Shown here piece by piece: positions 1-11,546 of a stretch of 64,000 nucleotides of DNA; positions within the stretch are counted from its first letter, which is position 1; the number at the start of each line of letters is the position of its first letter. The DNA lies in NCBI RefSeq assembly GCF_003589595.1, contig NW_020654748.1, positions 5,788,259 to 5,852,258 on the forward strand, read 5' to 3'. Source of the DNA: Hyposmocoma kahamanoa (lineage: Eukaryota > Arthropoda > Insecta > Lepidoptera > Cosmopterigidae). The notes below the pieces were generated by a model. The model had not been told where the DNA came from, made no database searches, and saw only the letters and a program-made list of their open reading frames with translations. The translations under genes and the position numbers were made by a program.

Positions 1-843
1 TGTAATAAATATAATCGTACTAAGGGTGACATTGTGTGTTCTTTTTTCACTTAATATTTTTCCTGGTAAAGGTCCCCGGAGGCGATTACATAAACAGGAT
101 TCAACCACGACCTTAATGCGCCTAATAAAGTTTTACGAGGGACCCTTGGCAAAAACGTGAACGTTCCAAGGCGACAATGCTTTTATCTTTTCTGTTTTAC
201 TGATTGTTTTGGTCTTCGAGAATTAGGCTAGAGGTTTGTATATTACTTAACTTGTGATTATGTCTTAGATGAGGATTCAACTTCGTACATTTAATGTTAA
301 AGATCTTTGCGCTTTGTGCTACTTACATGTATCGTTTGCACTTCCGCATTTGTGGAGATATCGTCGGTTAAAAGGTAAAACTCACTAATAGCCTAATTGG
401 CCAAAGGGAGATAATTAAGATTTTGTATTTTTTCATTATGAAAAATCACTAAAGGACTGGTATGTATTAAAACATGAAGGACACCACAGACTTACTGAAT
501 TTTTCTTGTCATAGATGTTCTTCCCAATAAAGCAAAATTGAAAAAATCTAGTTTTTGAACAAAATGTCACTTAATGAGTTTTACCTTTTAACCGACGATA
601 TATGACTGGGGATTCTCAATTGTTATTCTCAATTTGACATTCAAATAGAAATATATGTAATTTGCGTTACATTCAAAATAAGTTTGATGTTGATTCTCAT
701 ACTATTAGTATGAGAACCTGTAATAATAATAATATTGATTTATTTTCTCAACACAAGGAAATAAATATACTCTTATTTTATAATAAGGACTGGAGACCGT
801 ACTAGGCAACTAAACCTGTATTACAGCTCACCAGGCCCTAGCC
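1..843. other. AT-rich stretch without a recognised gene
   Basis: No coding region, RNA gene or clear element was seen. An AAT-rich run near 720-775 followed by 'gatttatt' resembles the A-rich 3' tail of a minus-strand LINE, but no coding remnant adjoins it. Confidence 0.4.
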
Positions 844-1030
844 CTCTGAGAGTCGTATTCCAAAACTCTACTCAATGCTCAAGTCAGGACTTGAGCTGAC
901 TTGAGTATGATTTCAAGCACTGGAAATACAACCCTAATGGCAAGGACATGAATATGATCTTCAGTGCTCACTGCAATACTCAAGTCCTGACTTGAGTATT
1001 GAGTAGAGTTCTGGAATACGACCCTCAGAG
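844..1030. repeat. Foldback MITE, copy 1 of 2
   Basis: The two ends are near-perfect inverted copies over about 50 bp: the left reads 'gtcgtattccaaaactctac' then 'tcaatgctcaagtcaggact', and the right end is its reverse complement with a few changes. The middle (about 895-970) carries the same 'caagcactggaaatac' motif as the second copy at 50326-50500. There is no coding capacity. The length and structure fit a non-autonomous DNA transposon. No target duplication is clear at this copy. Confidence 0.8.
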
Positions 1031-1261
1031 TAGTCTTAAGTAAAGTCAAATCTTAAAAGAAAAAAGCAATATACTGTTGAGCAATAAAAATTGTAAATAC
1101 TATCAATTTTGCTAAAAACGTACGTTTTAATGTGTGTAAGTTAAAAGTACGTAGATGCGCAAGCGCGAGCGTGTGTATGTAAGTAAGTGTGAGAGAGTAT
1201 GCGGTATGTGTGTATTTGTGTTTGTAAATTCATTAGTTCAAATAATGTAATAATTGTAACT

Positions 1262-1440
1262 TTTTGTTATGATTATTGTTAAACAAAGATCGAACACATA
1301 GAAAAATTTCTGTGACTCAGTTGGTTAGAGCAATGCTACAATGCAGCATAGTCGTGGGTTTAAATCCCACCAGGTCGAAGACATTTTTATGTAATAATCA
1401 TAACAAAACTACTAGTTTTGTTATGATTATTTGGAGTTAT
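1262..1440 (+). repeat. tRNA-derived SINE (family C) flanked by inverted tails
   Basis: A tRNA-like block at about 1310-1378 has an A-box-like 'tcagttggttagagc' and a B-box-like 'gggtttaaatccc'. It is preceded by 'aaagatcgaacac', which is the family C tail in reverse orientation, and followed by 'aataatcataacaaaac' in forward orientation. Other copies (10644, 14745 minus, 36290) have only one tail, so this copy has inverted flanks on both sides. The tRNA block cannot be shown to be a functional tRNA. Confidence 0.65.
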
Positions 1441-1464
1441 TACACAAAAAATTCAATAATCAAA

Positions 1465-1720
1465 CTTAAAAAAACCAACCTCTAAAGTTCGTAGAATTAC
1501 ATCAATCAGGCAAGTTTTATTGAAATCGGTTACCGGAAAGTGCGCGAAACCGATTCATCCGCTACCCTTAAGGGTGGAATATTTTCTTCAAATTTAAATG
1601 TGACCAATAATAACCAATAATAATTTTCCTGCAAAAAAGAATCATCAAAAATACAGAGAAGTTGAGAAACTCCTCCTTTTTTTGAAATCGGTGGAAAAAT
1701 ATTAAAAGAAACGTACTTAA
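1465..1720 (-). repeat. Family E dispersed repeat fragment
   Basis: It shares 'aagttttattgaaatcggtt', 'accggaaagtgcgcgaaac' and 'tcttcaaatttaaatg' with the larger family E copies at 13955-14720 and 42645-43795. The orientation is opposite to the 13955 copy. No coding capacity is visible. Confidence 0.7.
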
Positions 1721-2345
1721 ACAATTCACGTTGATTCTAAGCTTTACACATTTCCAGTTATCAGTATAAGGTATTCAGAATGTTATTATCCTTAGATATA
1801 AAACGTAGATTAGCTTTTCTTTGGACCATAAAAGCCATTACGCCGCATTAACTTGAAAACATTTCTAAAAAATAAAGCCCGGCATTAAAGTATTACGTGA
1901 ATCAGTTCTTAAATCGCTTAACATTCCTGAGCGTTCAGGTTCCTTAGGAAATCACTTCGCAGCTTCACGAACCCTGACGTTGATGTATGGTATTTCTTTG
2001 TAATCGATTTTGTTTCTCCCAATTTGATTTTTTACCTCTAAAATTCTTGGAGTAAATAAGGGAACGACTGATACTTTGCTCCTTAATTTCCTGTTTACGC
2101 TTCAATAAATTGAAACGTAGGGAAAATTTGTACTTAAAAAATTTATGAAAAACAGAACAATATTTTCGAGGTCAACGGATACCATTTTCGTAATCGTTTG
2201 TTAGATTGAATACACTGTTACATAATGGGTACATATAAATTAGATTTATTACATTTGTGTAAAGTTACAACGGACTTGAGGTAACTATTCAATGAACCTT
2301 GAGTTAAAATATAAAATCTGTTGTGGGTCATCTGTATGAGCGCAA
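1721..2345. other. Stretch without a recognised feature
   Basis: AT-rich sequence with many stops in all frames. No repeat shared with the rest of the window was noticed. Confidence 0.35.
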
Positions 2346-2473
2346 CAGGGTTAGCACAATAGGGCGGAACTTCCGCGAGAGCGACACAGAGCGCATGATT
2401 TCTATGCGAGAATAGCAGTATCTCGCGCTATAAATCGCTCTCGCTCAAGTCGCGCCTTATCGTGCTAGCCCTG
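2346..2473. repeat. Foldback MITE of 128 bp
   Basis: The left end 'cagggttagcacaatagggc' matches the reverse complement of the right end, 'cagggctagcacgataaggc', with few mismatches. The interior is also partly self-complementary ('gcgagagcg' near 2375 against 'cgctctcgc' near 2438). The element is clearly richer in GC than its surroundings. It cannot encode a protein and looks like a small non-autonomous DNA transposon. Confidence 0.75.
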
Positions 2474-2992
2474 CAGGGAGTCCACTAAGAGAGAGAGATG
2501 GCGAGATATCGTGATGAGAGCCACATCAGCCCCTAAGAAACATACTTCGTGATGACCATGACCGCTCTGTCCAGATTACTATGAAAAAGATGATGTTGTG
2601 CTGTTTCACATTTGGGTTTGTAGCATCTGAACCCGAGATCGGTTACAACGGAGAAGTTACAACGGAACCCGAATGAAGTCAAATGTGAGTATCTTGTGAC
2701 CCCGGAGCTGGTTGCTTGTCAAAAATAATTCAATTTGAGTCGCATCTAGTTCCGGGCTCGGTTGCACCTCGAGAGATGACATTAAATTTGTATCGTCTCA
2801 ACCCGAATACATTTCCGACAAATATTGATACATTTTGTCGCTTTACGGGTGATACTTCTTTCCGAACATTACTCTAATAAAACAAATATTTTTAACGAAA
2901 CTTTTTTATGATATCATGTGACGGGACGAAGAAATCTTACACCTAATAACTAATACTAATAACAGTAAGTACTAATAACAGTAGTAATACCG

Positions 2993-3054
2993 CTCAGAGC
3001 TCAATCGCAAGGATGTGAGTGGCACTGCCACTGCGTCCGTGACTCTGAGACATA
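2993..3054 (-). repeat. Family A retroposon fragment
   Basis: About 60 bp match the antisense of the family A middle section ('ggcactgccactgcg', 'ctctgagacataa'). This is an internal fragment only. Confidence 0.65.
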
Positions 3055-3350
3055 AACACTTACTACAAATTTATTTTAATTAGACATCATTAAATATAAA
3101 AAATTATTTCAATAACCCATAATTTACTTACTATAAATTTATTTTCATTATTAGTCATCCAAAATTTAATAAATTCATAAATGTAATTACTCTGCAAAAT
3201 GTTTCATTAATACGCTTAGGTAGCTTTGGTTCTATTTAATTGTATAAAATACCTACACAAAATACCCGTCATATTAAACAACTTTGTACAGTAGTAATAA
3301 TATATTATTTTCGAACATTAAGTAGTTTCGTTATAGCACATTTTTTACGA

Positions 3351-3591
3351 GCAACAGAGCTCCTTGTGATAGCAGTGATGTAAGCATCACTATATTTCGG
3401 TAAGGGTGCTGGTGAAATTACAGGCACATGGGACTTGTCAACTTATGTCTCAGAGTGACAGGCGCAGTGGCAGTGTCCCTGAGATCTTTGCTATTTCAAG
3501 ATCTGAGTGGCACTGCAACCTATGGATAAGCGCATCGCTTAACAACAGGCTCACGACTCGTTCGCCTTGTCACTTGGTGTCATAAAAAAAA
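3351..3591 (+). repeat. Family A retroposon copy, internally deleted
   Basis: It begins with 'agagctccttgtga', contains 'gaaattacaggcacatggga' and 'cttgtcaacttatgtctcag', and ends in 'cacttggtgtcataaaaaaa'. Compared with the full copy at 5646-5939 it lacks the section between the start block and the 'agcagtaatg' block. The A-rich end fits a LINE or SINE 3' end made by target-primed reverse transcription. Confidence 0.8.
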
Positions 3592-4289
3592 TCACTAAGG
3601 ATCAATTTACATCGTTGTATATTGGAATGGAATGGCAGTGAATTTTTGTAACGGTATATAACATATCATAATGAACTTTATGTCAATTGTCACACACAAA
3701 CCAGATACAATACGGTAACTGCGGGAATTCTCGAGATTGACATAATGACATGACACGACTTCCATTCCGTTACGCTGTAGTAGTGTAAATTGATCCGAAC
3801 TGTTCATTTATGAACATTATTAATTAAAACATTATTCCCAAAAGTCTATCAAACAAGATAAATCATTACTATCGCCAGTCTGTGAATTATTGAACTTAAA
3901 TTTAGAACGTGCTTGCGATTCGTAATGCCCTCTGACGGTATAATTAGGAATCATTGAATTAGCTAGTGCTGGCAATTTTGTGCAAAATATCGATAGATTA
4001 TTTTTATCTAATATTACAGATAATAAATGTCTTCATCAATCATTTTTCTGTTACTATATCCTGTCCGTGTTTCTTATTCCTTCTACATAGCTCATGGTGA
4101 TTATGATGCGACTTCAAGTTAAAAAAAAAACTCAACAACACAAAATACCAAAATCGCTAGAAGTGACTTAAATAACCCGTGTGAAACATTGTAGTTATGG
4201 ATGATCTCCTGAACGCGTGTAAATCTAGAAGCTTTTTGTTTGTACTTGGTCCTATAGTATACCATGTGGCTTTGTTTTTGTTTTTATAT
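3592..4289. other. Stretch without a recognised feature
   Basis: AT-rich sequence; only short unsupported ORFs. Nothing recognised. Confidence 0.35.
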
Positions 4290-4700
4290 AAAAATAAGTG
4301 CGCTTTTGACCTCCATCTCACCTGATGGAAAGTGACGATGAGGTCGACTATGTAACATGCACACACAATACCTATTCACTATCGCCTTGGAAATGTCCAA
4401 GTTATAGCTTTCGGGAATACGTCCGTAAGCAGGGAATTCCACTCCCTAGCCATTCCCCATATAAATGTGGAAGCAAAACGCTTCGTGCGAATCCTAGAAA
4501 TATCCACAACATTGGGGTGGAACCCCAGCCTACGTCTAGTCCCTCGATCATAGAAAGGGGAAGGCGGAATTAAATTATGCAATTCCATCGCACATTTTCC
4601 GTGATATATCCCGCGGCGGTGTTCAACACTCTGCAGCTTCATCTTTATTGATTCCAAGTCACCCATGAGCCTCTTGACACGCTTTTCAACTGAGTCCAAG
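4290..4700 (-). pseudogene. LINE reverse transcriptase C-terminal end plus 3' tail (LINE X)
   Basis: Read on the minus strand, about 4379-4699 encodes a segment recognisable as the extreme C-terminal region of a non-LTR retrotransposon ORF2. It has 'RLMGDLESIKMKLQSVEHRR', 'GKCAMELHNLIPPSPFY', 'RRRLGFHPNVVDI', 'RTKRFASTF' and 'EWNSLLTDVFP'. The catalytic reverse transcriptase motifs are not present, so it is 5'-truncated. A few residues between the 'EHRRG' and 'YHGKC' blocks appear deleted. The 3' tail (4290-4378) holds the block 'ctccatctcacctgatggaa', read here on the plus strand, which recurs at 8040-8095 and 44020-44050. The clade (Jockey- or RTE-related) is a guess. It is certainly non-functional. 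Confidence 0.75.
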
Positions 4701-4965
4701 GTAGCCTTTTTTTTTCAACTGAGCGACTGAGGAAGATGTCACCAAACCGTTTAGTTCGCGATGGTATATGGCGAGTTGTAAAACGGTGGCTACGGAGGCC
4801 AGCACACATGCTTTGGAGCGGGAAATGGGAGAGCGGGATAAGGTTGAACAGTTCTTCAGAGCACTCGCCATGGTACATCCGATAAAAGGCGCTAAGTGAT
4901 ACAACGTCTCTACGTAGTTGTAGAGGTTCAAGGTGCGATGAGACCTCTTCATCGCCAATAACTCG
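4690..4965 (-). pseudogene. Second, diverged LINE C-terminal fragment (LINE Y)
   Basis: Minus-strand translation from about 4960 gives 'PLQLRRDVVSLSAFYRMYHG' then 'ECSEELFNLIPLSHF' and 'SRTKRFGDIFLSRSVEKK'. These are the same conserved blocks as the neighbouring LINE X fragment (arginine pair, then YHG, then ELFNLIP, then RTKRF) but with clearly different sequence, so this is a second LINE lineage and not a recent duplication. It ends in a run of A residues on the minus strand (T run at about 4709-4717), exactly where LINE X starts. It has no catalytic domain and is non-functional. Confidence 0.7.
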
Positions 4966-5645
4966 TCAGGCGCGACGCTGCAAAATAGACGCTCACGCGA
5001 TGCGCTCCTCCTACCGCAAAATGGCGACTATTTGGTTTCGCAATTAGAAAAGCATTCAGTTTAAATACAAGTTTTTATAAATAAAAATTATTATTCTGCA
5101 TTGCTAAATAAATACCCTCCGTACTACCAACAAAAACATCTCAAATAAAATGCAGTAATACACCGCAAATCCTGCACTTAAAAACACTAATGAAATTTTT
5201 GATGTACTTGGATAAATATGATAATATTCCGTTTGAGTGATTCTAACGTTTACCATGAAATTACTCCTTAAAGTATAGTTTATAAACATTTATATTCAGG
5301 GCAAACTTAAAAAATGCTACTTACGGTATGTTTTCAATAAATAAACACCGAAATCACCAGCCCAAACAATAACACACACGATTGTCGTGACGTATTTTTG
5401 AAGTTGTTTATTTTTTTAAATGACAGACCCAGGCATTAAAAACTTTATGGTTTGCTAGAGTAGTTACCGAAATAGCAATTAATATTAGTTCTTTTACCTG
5501 TTATAACTTCGATATCCGATAAATCGGTAATAATAAAATAAAAATAAAATCATCACCGGCACCTCTAGGTGTTGTATACGTCTACGGCTGCATGTATCGC
5601 GTGAGCGGCTATCCAAGGTATCGGAGAAAGTACTTGATGGAGCCA
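4966..5645. other. Stretch without a recognised feature
   Basis: AT-rich; no coding or RNA feature seen. A slightly GC-richer patch lies at 5560-5640 directly before the family A copy. Confidence 0.35.
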
Positions 5646-5939
5646 GTAGTAGTAGAGCTCCTTGTGAAAGAGTTCGTCCGGGGTAGTACTGCCACCTTAC
5701 CTATTTCTGCCGCCAATCAGTAATGTCAGCATTACTGTGTTCCGGTTTTGAAGGGTATAAGGGTGCTGGTGAAATTACAGGCACATGGGACTTGTCAACT
5801 TATGTCTGGGTGACGGGCGCAGTGGTAGTGCCCCTGAGATCTTTGCAATTTAAAGCTCTGAGTGGCAATGTAACGGTAATAAACAGGCGTGTAGCTTACC
5901 ATCAGGCGCACAACTTGTTCATCCCGTCACTTCAAAAAA
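5646..5939 (+). repeat. Family A retroposon, near full length
   Basis: This is one of the most complete copies. Blocks in order: 'agtagagctccttgtgaaag', 'gccaccttacctatttctgc', 'agcattactgtgttccggtt', 'gaaattacaggcacatggga', 'cttgtcaacttatgtc', 'tttaaagctctgagtggcaa', 'cttaccatcaggcgcacaac' and a tail near 'cgtcacttcaaaaaa'. The closing block resembles the 3' ends of abundant lepidopteran LINE/SINE families (recalled, not searched). No tRNA-like head is visible. Confidence 0.85.
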
Positions 5940-7344
5940 GCCATCTGCGCGGTACGAACAATACTCGATGCAAGACCCAATCTATGTTTTGTACACCAGG
6001 CATAATTGGCCAGTTGGTATTTAGCAAAACCATCCCTTAGTTGGCAGCAGTACTCCATACACGACCGAACTTGTGCTTGGGACAACTGAAACAACTGTCC
6101 CTGTGTACGCCAAGGTAACATCTCTTGTTGAACTTTCAAAGATATTTTATAAGTCAAAAGGACAAATTCTTCGTTTTACTTCTAGAAATCGAACCACAGT
6201 AGCGTTTATAGTATTTAAAATTTCAATCCACTTTATACTCCAAAGTACGTTCGTATGATATATTTTTTTTATTGCTAGCACAACTCGTATATGTTATAAA
6301 TGCAAGTTTTAGGAGTTATAACGATTTAACTTTTAGTAATTAGGTGTAACGATGTAACTTTTTAGTATTTTAAATCTGTCATTTGTTAAAAATAATTTGG
6401 TCTCAGTCTAGGAAATGCCATTTTACTTGTTTTTTTTTATTTCTAACGCAACTTAGGCCACCTCTCAAAAATTTATTTTACATTGTCATTAGACATCTAT
6501 TTTCTGTGAAAATACTCCACTACTTTGTTATTACTATTGATACAAAGAACGATGATTAACATGATAGGAAAAACATTAGATAGGAAGTTAGGTATTACGT
6601 ACGAAAAACATTTTTTATTTTTTATGATATGTGGTCGCATCTATCCATACGTCACCCTGTGACGTAAGTTGACAAGTTCCATGTGCATGATATATAATAA
6701 ATATATAAAATATATTTAAACGTCAGTTAAACAAAATCTTAATACATTTAATACAACATAATAAACGATCAAACCAGATTAATAACGAGGCAACAAAGAA
6801 ACGTTGGAGACAATCAGTCAAGGAGGATGACGGGAGTTGGCGACTTCCTCAAATCCGTGTAAGCCCGCCGCGAGACGAGAACGGTGACAGATCACTTGTC
6901 AGTGTCGCTCCCAGCTCGTACATTACACAGCACACATAAATTGAATACACCATACATATTTATGATAACGGCTTGAATCTGAGTTGAGTAAGGACTGACA
7001 AATACTTATTTTTGTAGGAAAATTGTAACATAAATTAACCCATTCACGGACAGTAACGGAGTTTATTGCAAAATAAAACATCGAAATATGACAGTACACA
7101 GTATCCCGTTTGCTATATGGCTCTCAATAAACGAACTACGGGCTCTACGGTGCCATATCCAAATGTATTCTGTGTATTTTCCGCCTACTACTTCCACATA
7201 GAGAAGTATCAATAACGTGACAAAATTAAATAATTTACACGCACGCACATATATATAATGTGCACACTAAGACCGTACGGTGGACACCAACATATTTGTA
7301 TGAGGTGATACAATAGACAGTAGCGCCTTTTTTGTTTTTTCTTT
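5940..7344. other. Mostly unassigned stretch with two small repeat fragments
   Basis: 6519-6560 matches the family C SINE tail in minus orientation ('actactttgttattact', 'tacaaagaacga'). 6649-6688 matches the family A 'caccctgtgacgtaagttga' section in minus orientation. The rest is AT-rich and unassigned. Confidence 0.4.
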
Positions 7345-7655
7345 TTGTTTATTGAACTATTGTATCCCACTGTTGAGCAAAGGTCTCCCTCAAAACCAAC
7401 TGGTCCCTGTCTTTGGTTGTTTTCCGCCACTCCTCAAACGCATTAAGTTCGTCCCGCCAATGCCTTCACGACCGTCCCTGCCATCGCCTTCCGTCCTCGG
7501 GCATCCAAGGAGTTACGACGTTCGCTCACTTCTCGTGTTGCATCCGATTAACGTGTCTCGCCCAATTCCATTTGAGCCTGGCTGCTTTGCTCCCCACATC
7601 AGCAATGCCTGTCATCGACCACAGCATTGTATTACGCACTCGGTCACTGCACTTA
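7345..7655 (-). pseudogene. RTE-type LINE ORF2 C-terminal remnant
   Basis: Minus-strand translation (one frame, with stops) gives blocks typical of the C-terminal end of RTE-clade LINEs: 'RNTMLWSMTGIADVGSKAAR', 'LKWNWARHVNRMQHEK', then a stop, 'VVTPWMPEDGRRW', a second stop, 'HWRDELNAFEEWRKTTKD' and the closing 'LRETFAQQWDTIVQ' before a stop near 7350. The order (R-x-LKW-W-x-GH-like, PxDGRR, WxDEL, AQQWD) matches the family. The catalytic domain is missing, so it is 5'-truncated, and two in-frame stops show decay. It is not translated as a functional protein. Confidence 0.8.
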
Positions 7656-8039
7656 AAGCCCAAAACATTTTATTTCTCTCAGTTTCCAATAATTGATTAT
7701 GACACAACGGCAATGACACTGCTATTACCATAGCCGTATTTGCTTTTGTACAAGGAACTTTTGTTGTGCAAATGTTGACGGTTGATATTGAATCAATTTA
7801 AGCACTACGGCACAAGGTAAAATAGTAACATTTTGGTGTGCGATAGTAATTAGGTAAGTTATGTCCACAGACCACATGTAGTTAAGTCTATGAACGGGTT
7901 AATTAAAATTGTCAAATAATTTACGTGTTTGCATACTCATGGTACAAGTACTGGTAATCAAATTTGGTACATTGGTATTAAAGAAAAGATTCATAATCAT
8001 TCGATGTCAGCAACGACACTAAAACTTTCCAATTTTTTT

Positions 8040-8095
8040 TTATTCATTGTAAGTGTGCATTTGACCTTCATCTCACCTGATGGAAAGTGACAATT
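8040..8095 (-). repeat. LINE X 3' tail fragment
   Basis: It repeats 'cttcatctcacctgatggaa' followed by 'agtgacaat', the same tail as at 4294-4342. About 55 bp are preserved. Confidence 0.65.
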
Positions 8096-10154
8096 TTCTC
8101 TTTGCGTTCGATTTCATAGTGCGCATTTCGAACATTCCACAAATATCTTTTCTCTGAACTCTAAAAGTTCTTAATTTTGAAATGAATGAAGGTGCTATTT
8201 CGAGTGGTACTCGTGTATTTAACAGCAAACGAGTCTACTGTTGTCTATAAAATTTGTGAAATTGCTTGCAATGTCACAATAGCGTCTACCTAAAAACCAA
8301 ACGTCACCGTCGATCAGTAGCTGCAGACTGCGATCTACAAACTCAAATAATCTTAGGTAAGCAAATAACTAATGAAATCGTAACATTGATTAAACTCTAC
8401 TACTCATCCGTAACGCAGATTCCCCTGAGAAGAATGAGTAAAAAACTCTAGGGGTTGCTCGTTGAGAATAAACAATTTACAATATTTATTGCAGCAGTAT
8501 ACTTTCGCCTCTAATTCGTTGTAACAATGATAAATCTAGAAGGTTTCTATTGACTTAATAATGTTGTGACGATGCGACCTCCTCCATCTTCATCCCACCT
8601 TTTTATCTTTTTTTCTTTGGTTCCTGGCCACTTATTTTTGAATTTTGAATCGTTCTTTAATTCTTTTGCCTCGTCATTCTCACCTTGTTTCGTTCCATCG
8701 TCACTCTCTACCTAATGTCGAACTCCTGCTCGCCTTCACCAGAAACTCTGATCTTTTTTACCAGTTTTTAATAAAAATCAAGTAATTTATCTAATATCAC
8801 TAAAATCAAGTAACCTAACTAATATTTGTAGAAAATACGGCCCTTTTGGGGAAAAGTCCTTTACTGTTTCACACATGTTTCGTAGTATTTAAGTAGGTAG
8901 GGTTTTTGATATTGTACCTATGTTTTGTACTATTTTTATTGTTGCAGCCTTCTTTTACCTTTTCCTCTGCCTATTTACAATAAGTTCATGTGGACCGAGT
9001 CATCTATTTCATTACTCGCGACACTGGCGGCTTACAACCTTTTCAATGCATTTATTTCCAAGCGTTAGTTCACAGCAAAACATTAAAACTAGGGTAAGAT
9101 TACAAGATATATTCCCTGACCCTCAAAGTAGGATAACTAAAAAATGAAAAATAAGAGCCATAATAATAATGATTAATAATAATAATGATTTATTTCTCAC
9201 AAAAACAATTGGTTACATTTCAGCCCGCCAAACTGCATAACAGTTTGTTGGCGGTGACAAACTCTCAAATATAACAAAATCTTACAATCTACCTGCCCAC
9301 TATTATGAAAAAAACTCGTTCCTGGATTGGACAAAAAACAATTTAAAGACACTTTATAGACGTTTTCTAGATAGCAACTGTAAATAAGTCTAGTTGTTGT
9401 CGTCTTTATCGTTTGCCAGTTACCATATAATAATAGTAACGTTAAAAAATATATTTTTTTGTGAACAAATTTCAATAGTTATAGTGTCGCTGAGGAGATT
9501 CGTGACTCGGCGGAGTCGCAAAGATGTGACTGTTGAAGTTTGATCAGTGGGAAAAGTTTTAATTGCCACTGAACGACAGTTCCAGTCCACCTAGAGAAAG
9601 TTTATTTCGTGTAGTTTGATCGTACCACGTTCCTGGCACGATTTTGCAACACCGAATTTCTTTTTTAGTCTACTTTATTGTCACATTCGATAAATAATTC
9701 CCGAAGTCTATATATTTTGTAACGTATTCAGAATTGTACACTCCGAGTTTGACGCAGAAATATTACATACGCTTATTACAATTCTGGATCATTCTTCCGT
9801 AAATGATGTCACAACGAAATTGCGTAGCCGATTAATGGAAATTTCCGTTTCGTGGCAACGTATGTCTTTCAAAACGAATAATAATAACAGTGAAGTCAGT
9901 TCGTTTGTTGTACTATTGACAAAATGTACTCAGCTAATGAATTAATTGTCTTGATCAGATTTTATAATCATTGTTTTATTTACTCCAGTAACGGAATATG
10001 CGACAAATGAAAACAAAATAACTTTAACTGTGGGCATCCCTTTCGAATTACGAAATAAATTTGTCTGTTCTATTTACAATGTAAAACTATGGGCAAGATA
10101 AGAGTTGGAAGGAGGAGAATATCTGAAAAACGCATGCAACTTGTTTGGTAAAAG
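8096..10154. other. Long stretch without a supported gene
   Basis: AT-rich. An AAT-repeat run at 9157-9195 followed by 'gatttatttctcaca' looks like the tail of a minus-strand LINE, but the adjoining minus-strand ORF has no recognisable domain. The ORFs here are short and unsupported. Confidence 0.35.
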
Positions 10155-10383
10155 CCATTGACTTACAATTATATGCACGTCGGGTCCGCGCTAAAAAGTG
10201 TCCGCACTTGTAAGGCACTAAATCCTATACAGAGCGCCAAACTCCGCTTTAGTCTTCATTTGTTCGACTGACAGCGCGATACTGCGATGACATTACAATT
10301 TAAATTTCGAATAGGTTGACTTGGGACATTTTTTTCGTGGTTTTTGTATTAGACCCGTCGTCCATTTATTTGTAAGTCAATGG
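10155..10383. repeat. Foldback DNA element with 32-bp inverted ends and a direct flank
   Basis: The left end 'ccattgacttacaattatat' continues 'gcacgtcgggtc'. The reverse complement of the right end reads 'ccattgacttacaaataaat' and continues 'ggacgacgggtc'. Both sides are flanked by the direct repeat 'taaaag' (10149-10154 and 10384-10389), or 'ggtaaaag' if two end bases belong to the duplication. This is the expected structure of a non-autonomous cut-and-paste element. The interior (about 165 bp) has no ORF. Confidence 0.85.
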
Positions 10384-10643
10384 TAAAAGCACTCAATTTT
10401 GTATCCAGTGTACCAATCACCTTAATGCTCATAATAAAACTAGTGGAGTTGTTTCACAAAAAACTCAATAAATACTTTTGATCGAAAAGCGACGTCATCG
10501 TAGTTGTGACACCTGTAAAGGTATCGGCTGCGGTGATAAGGTTATTAAAAAATCTCTCCCTAGATGTCACTAGCTGCGACGAATGCCGAAAGTCAGTACA
10601 AAGATCTATAACAAAAACACATAGGAGAATTTCGACGACTCGG

Positions 10644-10795
10644 TAATTGGACCCGTGGCTCAGATTGTTGGAGCATGCTACGGTGCAACATGGACGTGGG
10701 CGCAAGTCCCACCAGGACGACCAAAATTTTTCTGTGTGTTCGATATTTGTTTTTATAATCATAACAAAACTAGTGTAGTTATTTCACAATAAATA
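10644..10795 (+). repeat. tRNA-derived SINE (family C)
   Basis: The tRNA-like head at about 10650-10718 has 'ggctcagattgttggagc' in the A-box position and 'gggcgcaagtccc' in the B-box position. The tail reads 'aaaatttttctgtgtgttcg' and then 'ataatcataacaaaactagt'. The same tail, without head, also occurs at 10432-10475. Confidence 0.7.
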
Positions 10796-11546
10796 CCTTA
10801 ATACGCTTCAAACTTTAGTAAAAATGCTACCTTCATTCTCGAAGGAAACTTGAGAAACCAGAGGAAAACCAAGTAAAAGTACTTTCCACTAATAAATGTA
10901 CATATATCCGAAAATTTAAAAGGATTTTCTTGACTTTGTTCATAGCTGAGACGAGGCAGTTTGCCTTAGCAAAGCTCTATATGTACCCTGTTAACCTACA
11001 TTCAATTTGTATTCAGAGTTCGTTAACTCAGCTCGCAATGATTGGCCCGAGGCTAGGGATGTACCAGACCTGCTGGTTACACGTTCCAGTATCTATTGCT
11101 TCATTGTACATAGTATACTCGCTAAAGACATACACAATTACCTTGACGGACCAAACGTCGTTTTCAAAACTACACAAATAACATAACTTAAACATTTTTG
11201 TGATAACAAGTAAAAGACGGGACGAACGAGTCGTGATCGTGCACGTAGTAGTAAATTCTTGTAACATGTGTAAAGTTATATCAATTTGAACAAAAATATT
11301 CAGACAGAATGTCAGTTGCCTGTCTGCAGACATGGTCTTTTTTCCGTCATATCAGATTTGTATCGGGTTCATAGAAAGTAGAAAGCCGAAATTTAACAAT
11401 TAAAAAAACACAGTGAATTTTCTACATTAATAAAACATTACTCAGAGATGACTCCATCAATATATTACTTTGAAAACACGTTCATCGACTGTAACATTTC
11501 ATAGAATAGGTTATTTCTAAACAATATTGTAATAAATAATATGATG
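10796..11546. other. Stretch without a recognised feature
   Basis: AT-rich, with no supported gene or repeat. Confidence 0.35.

Noticed and set aside
7352..7733. Plus-strand open frames of 106-114 codons
   Set aside because: They are the antisense of an RTE-type LINE C-terminus; only the minus strand shows conserved blocks.
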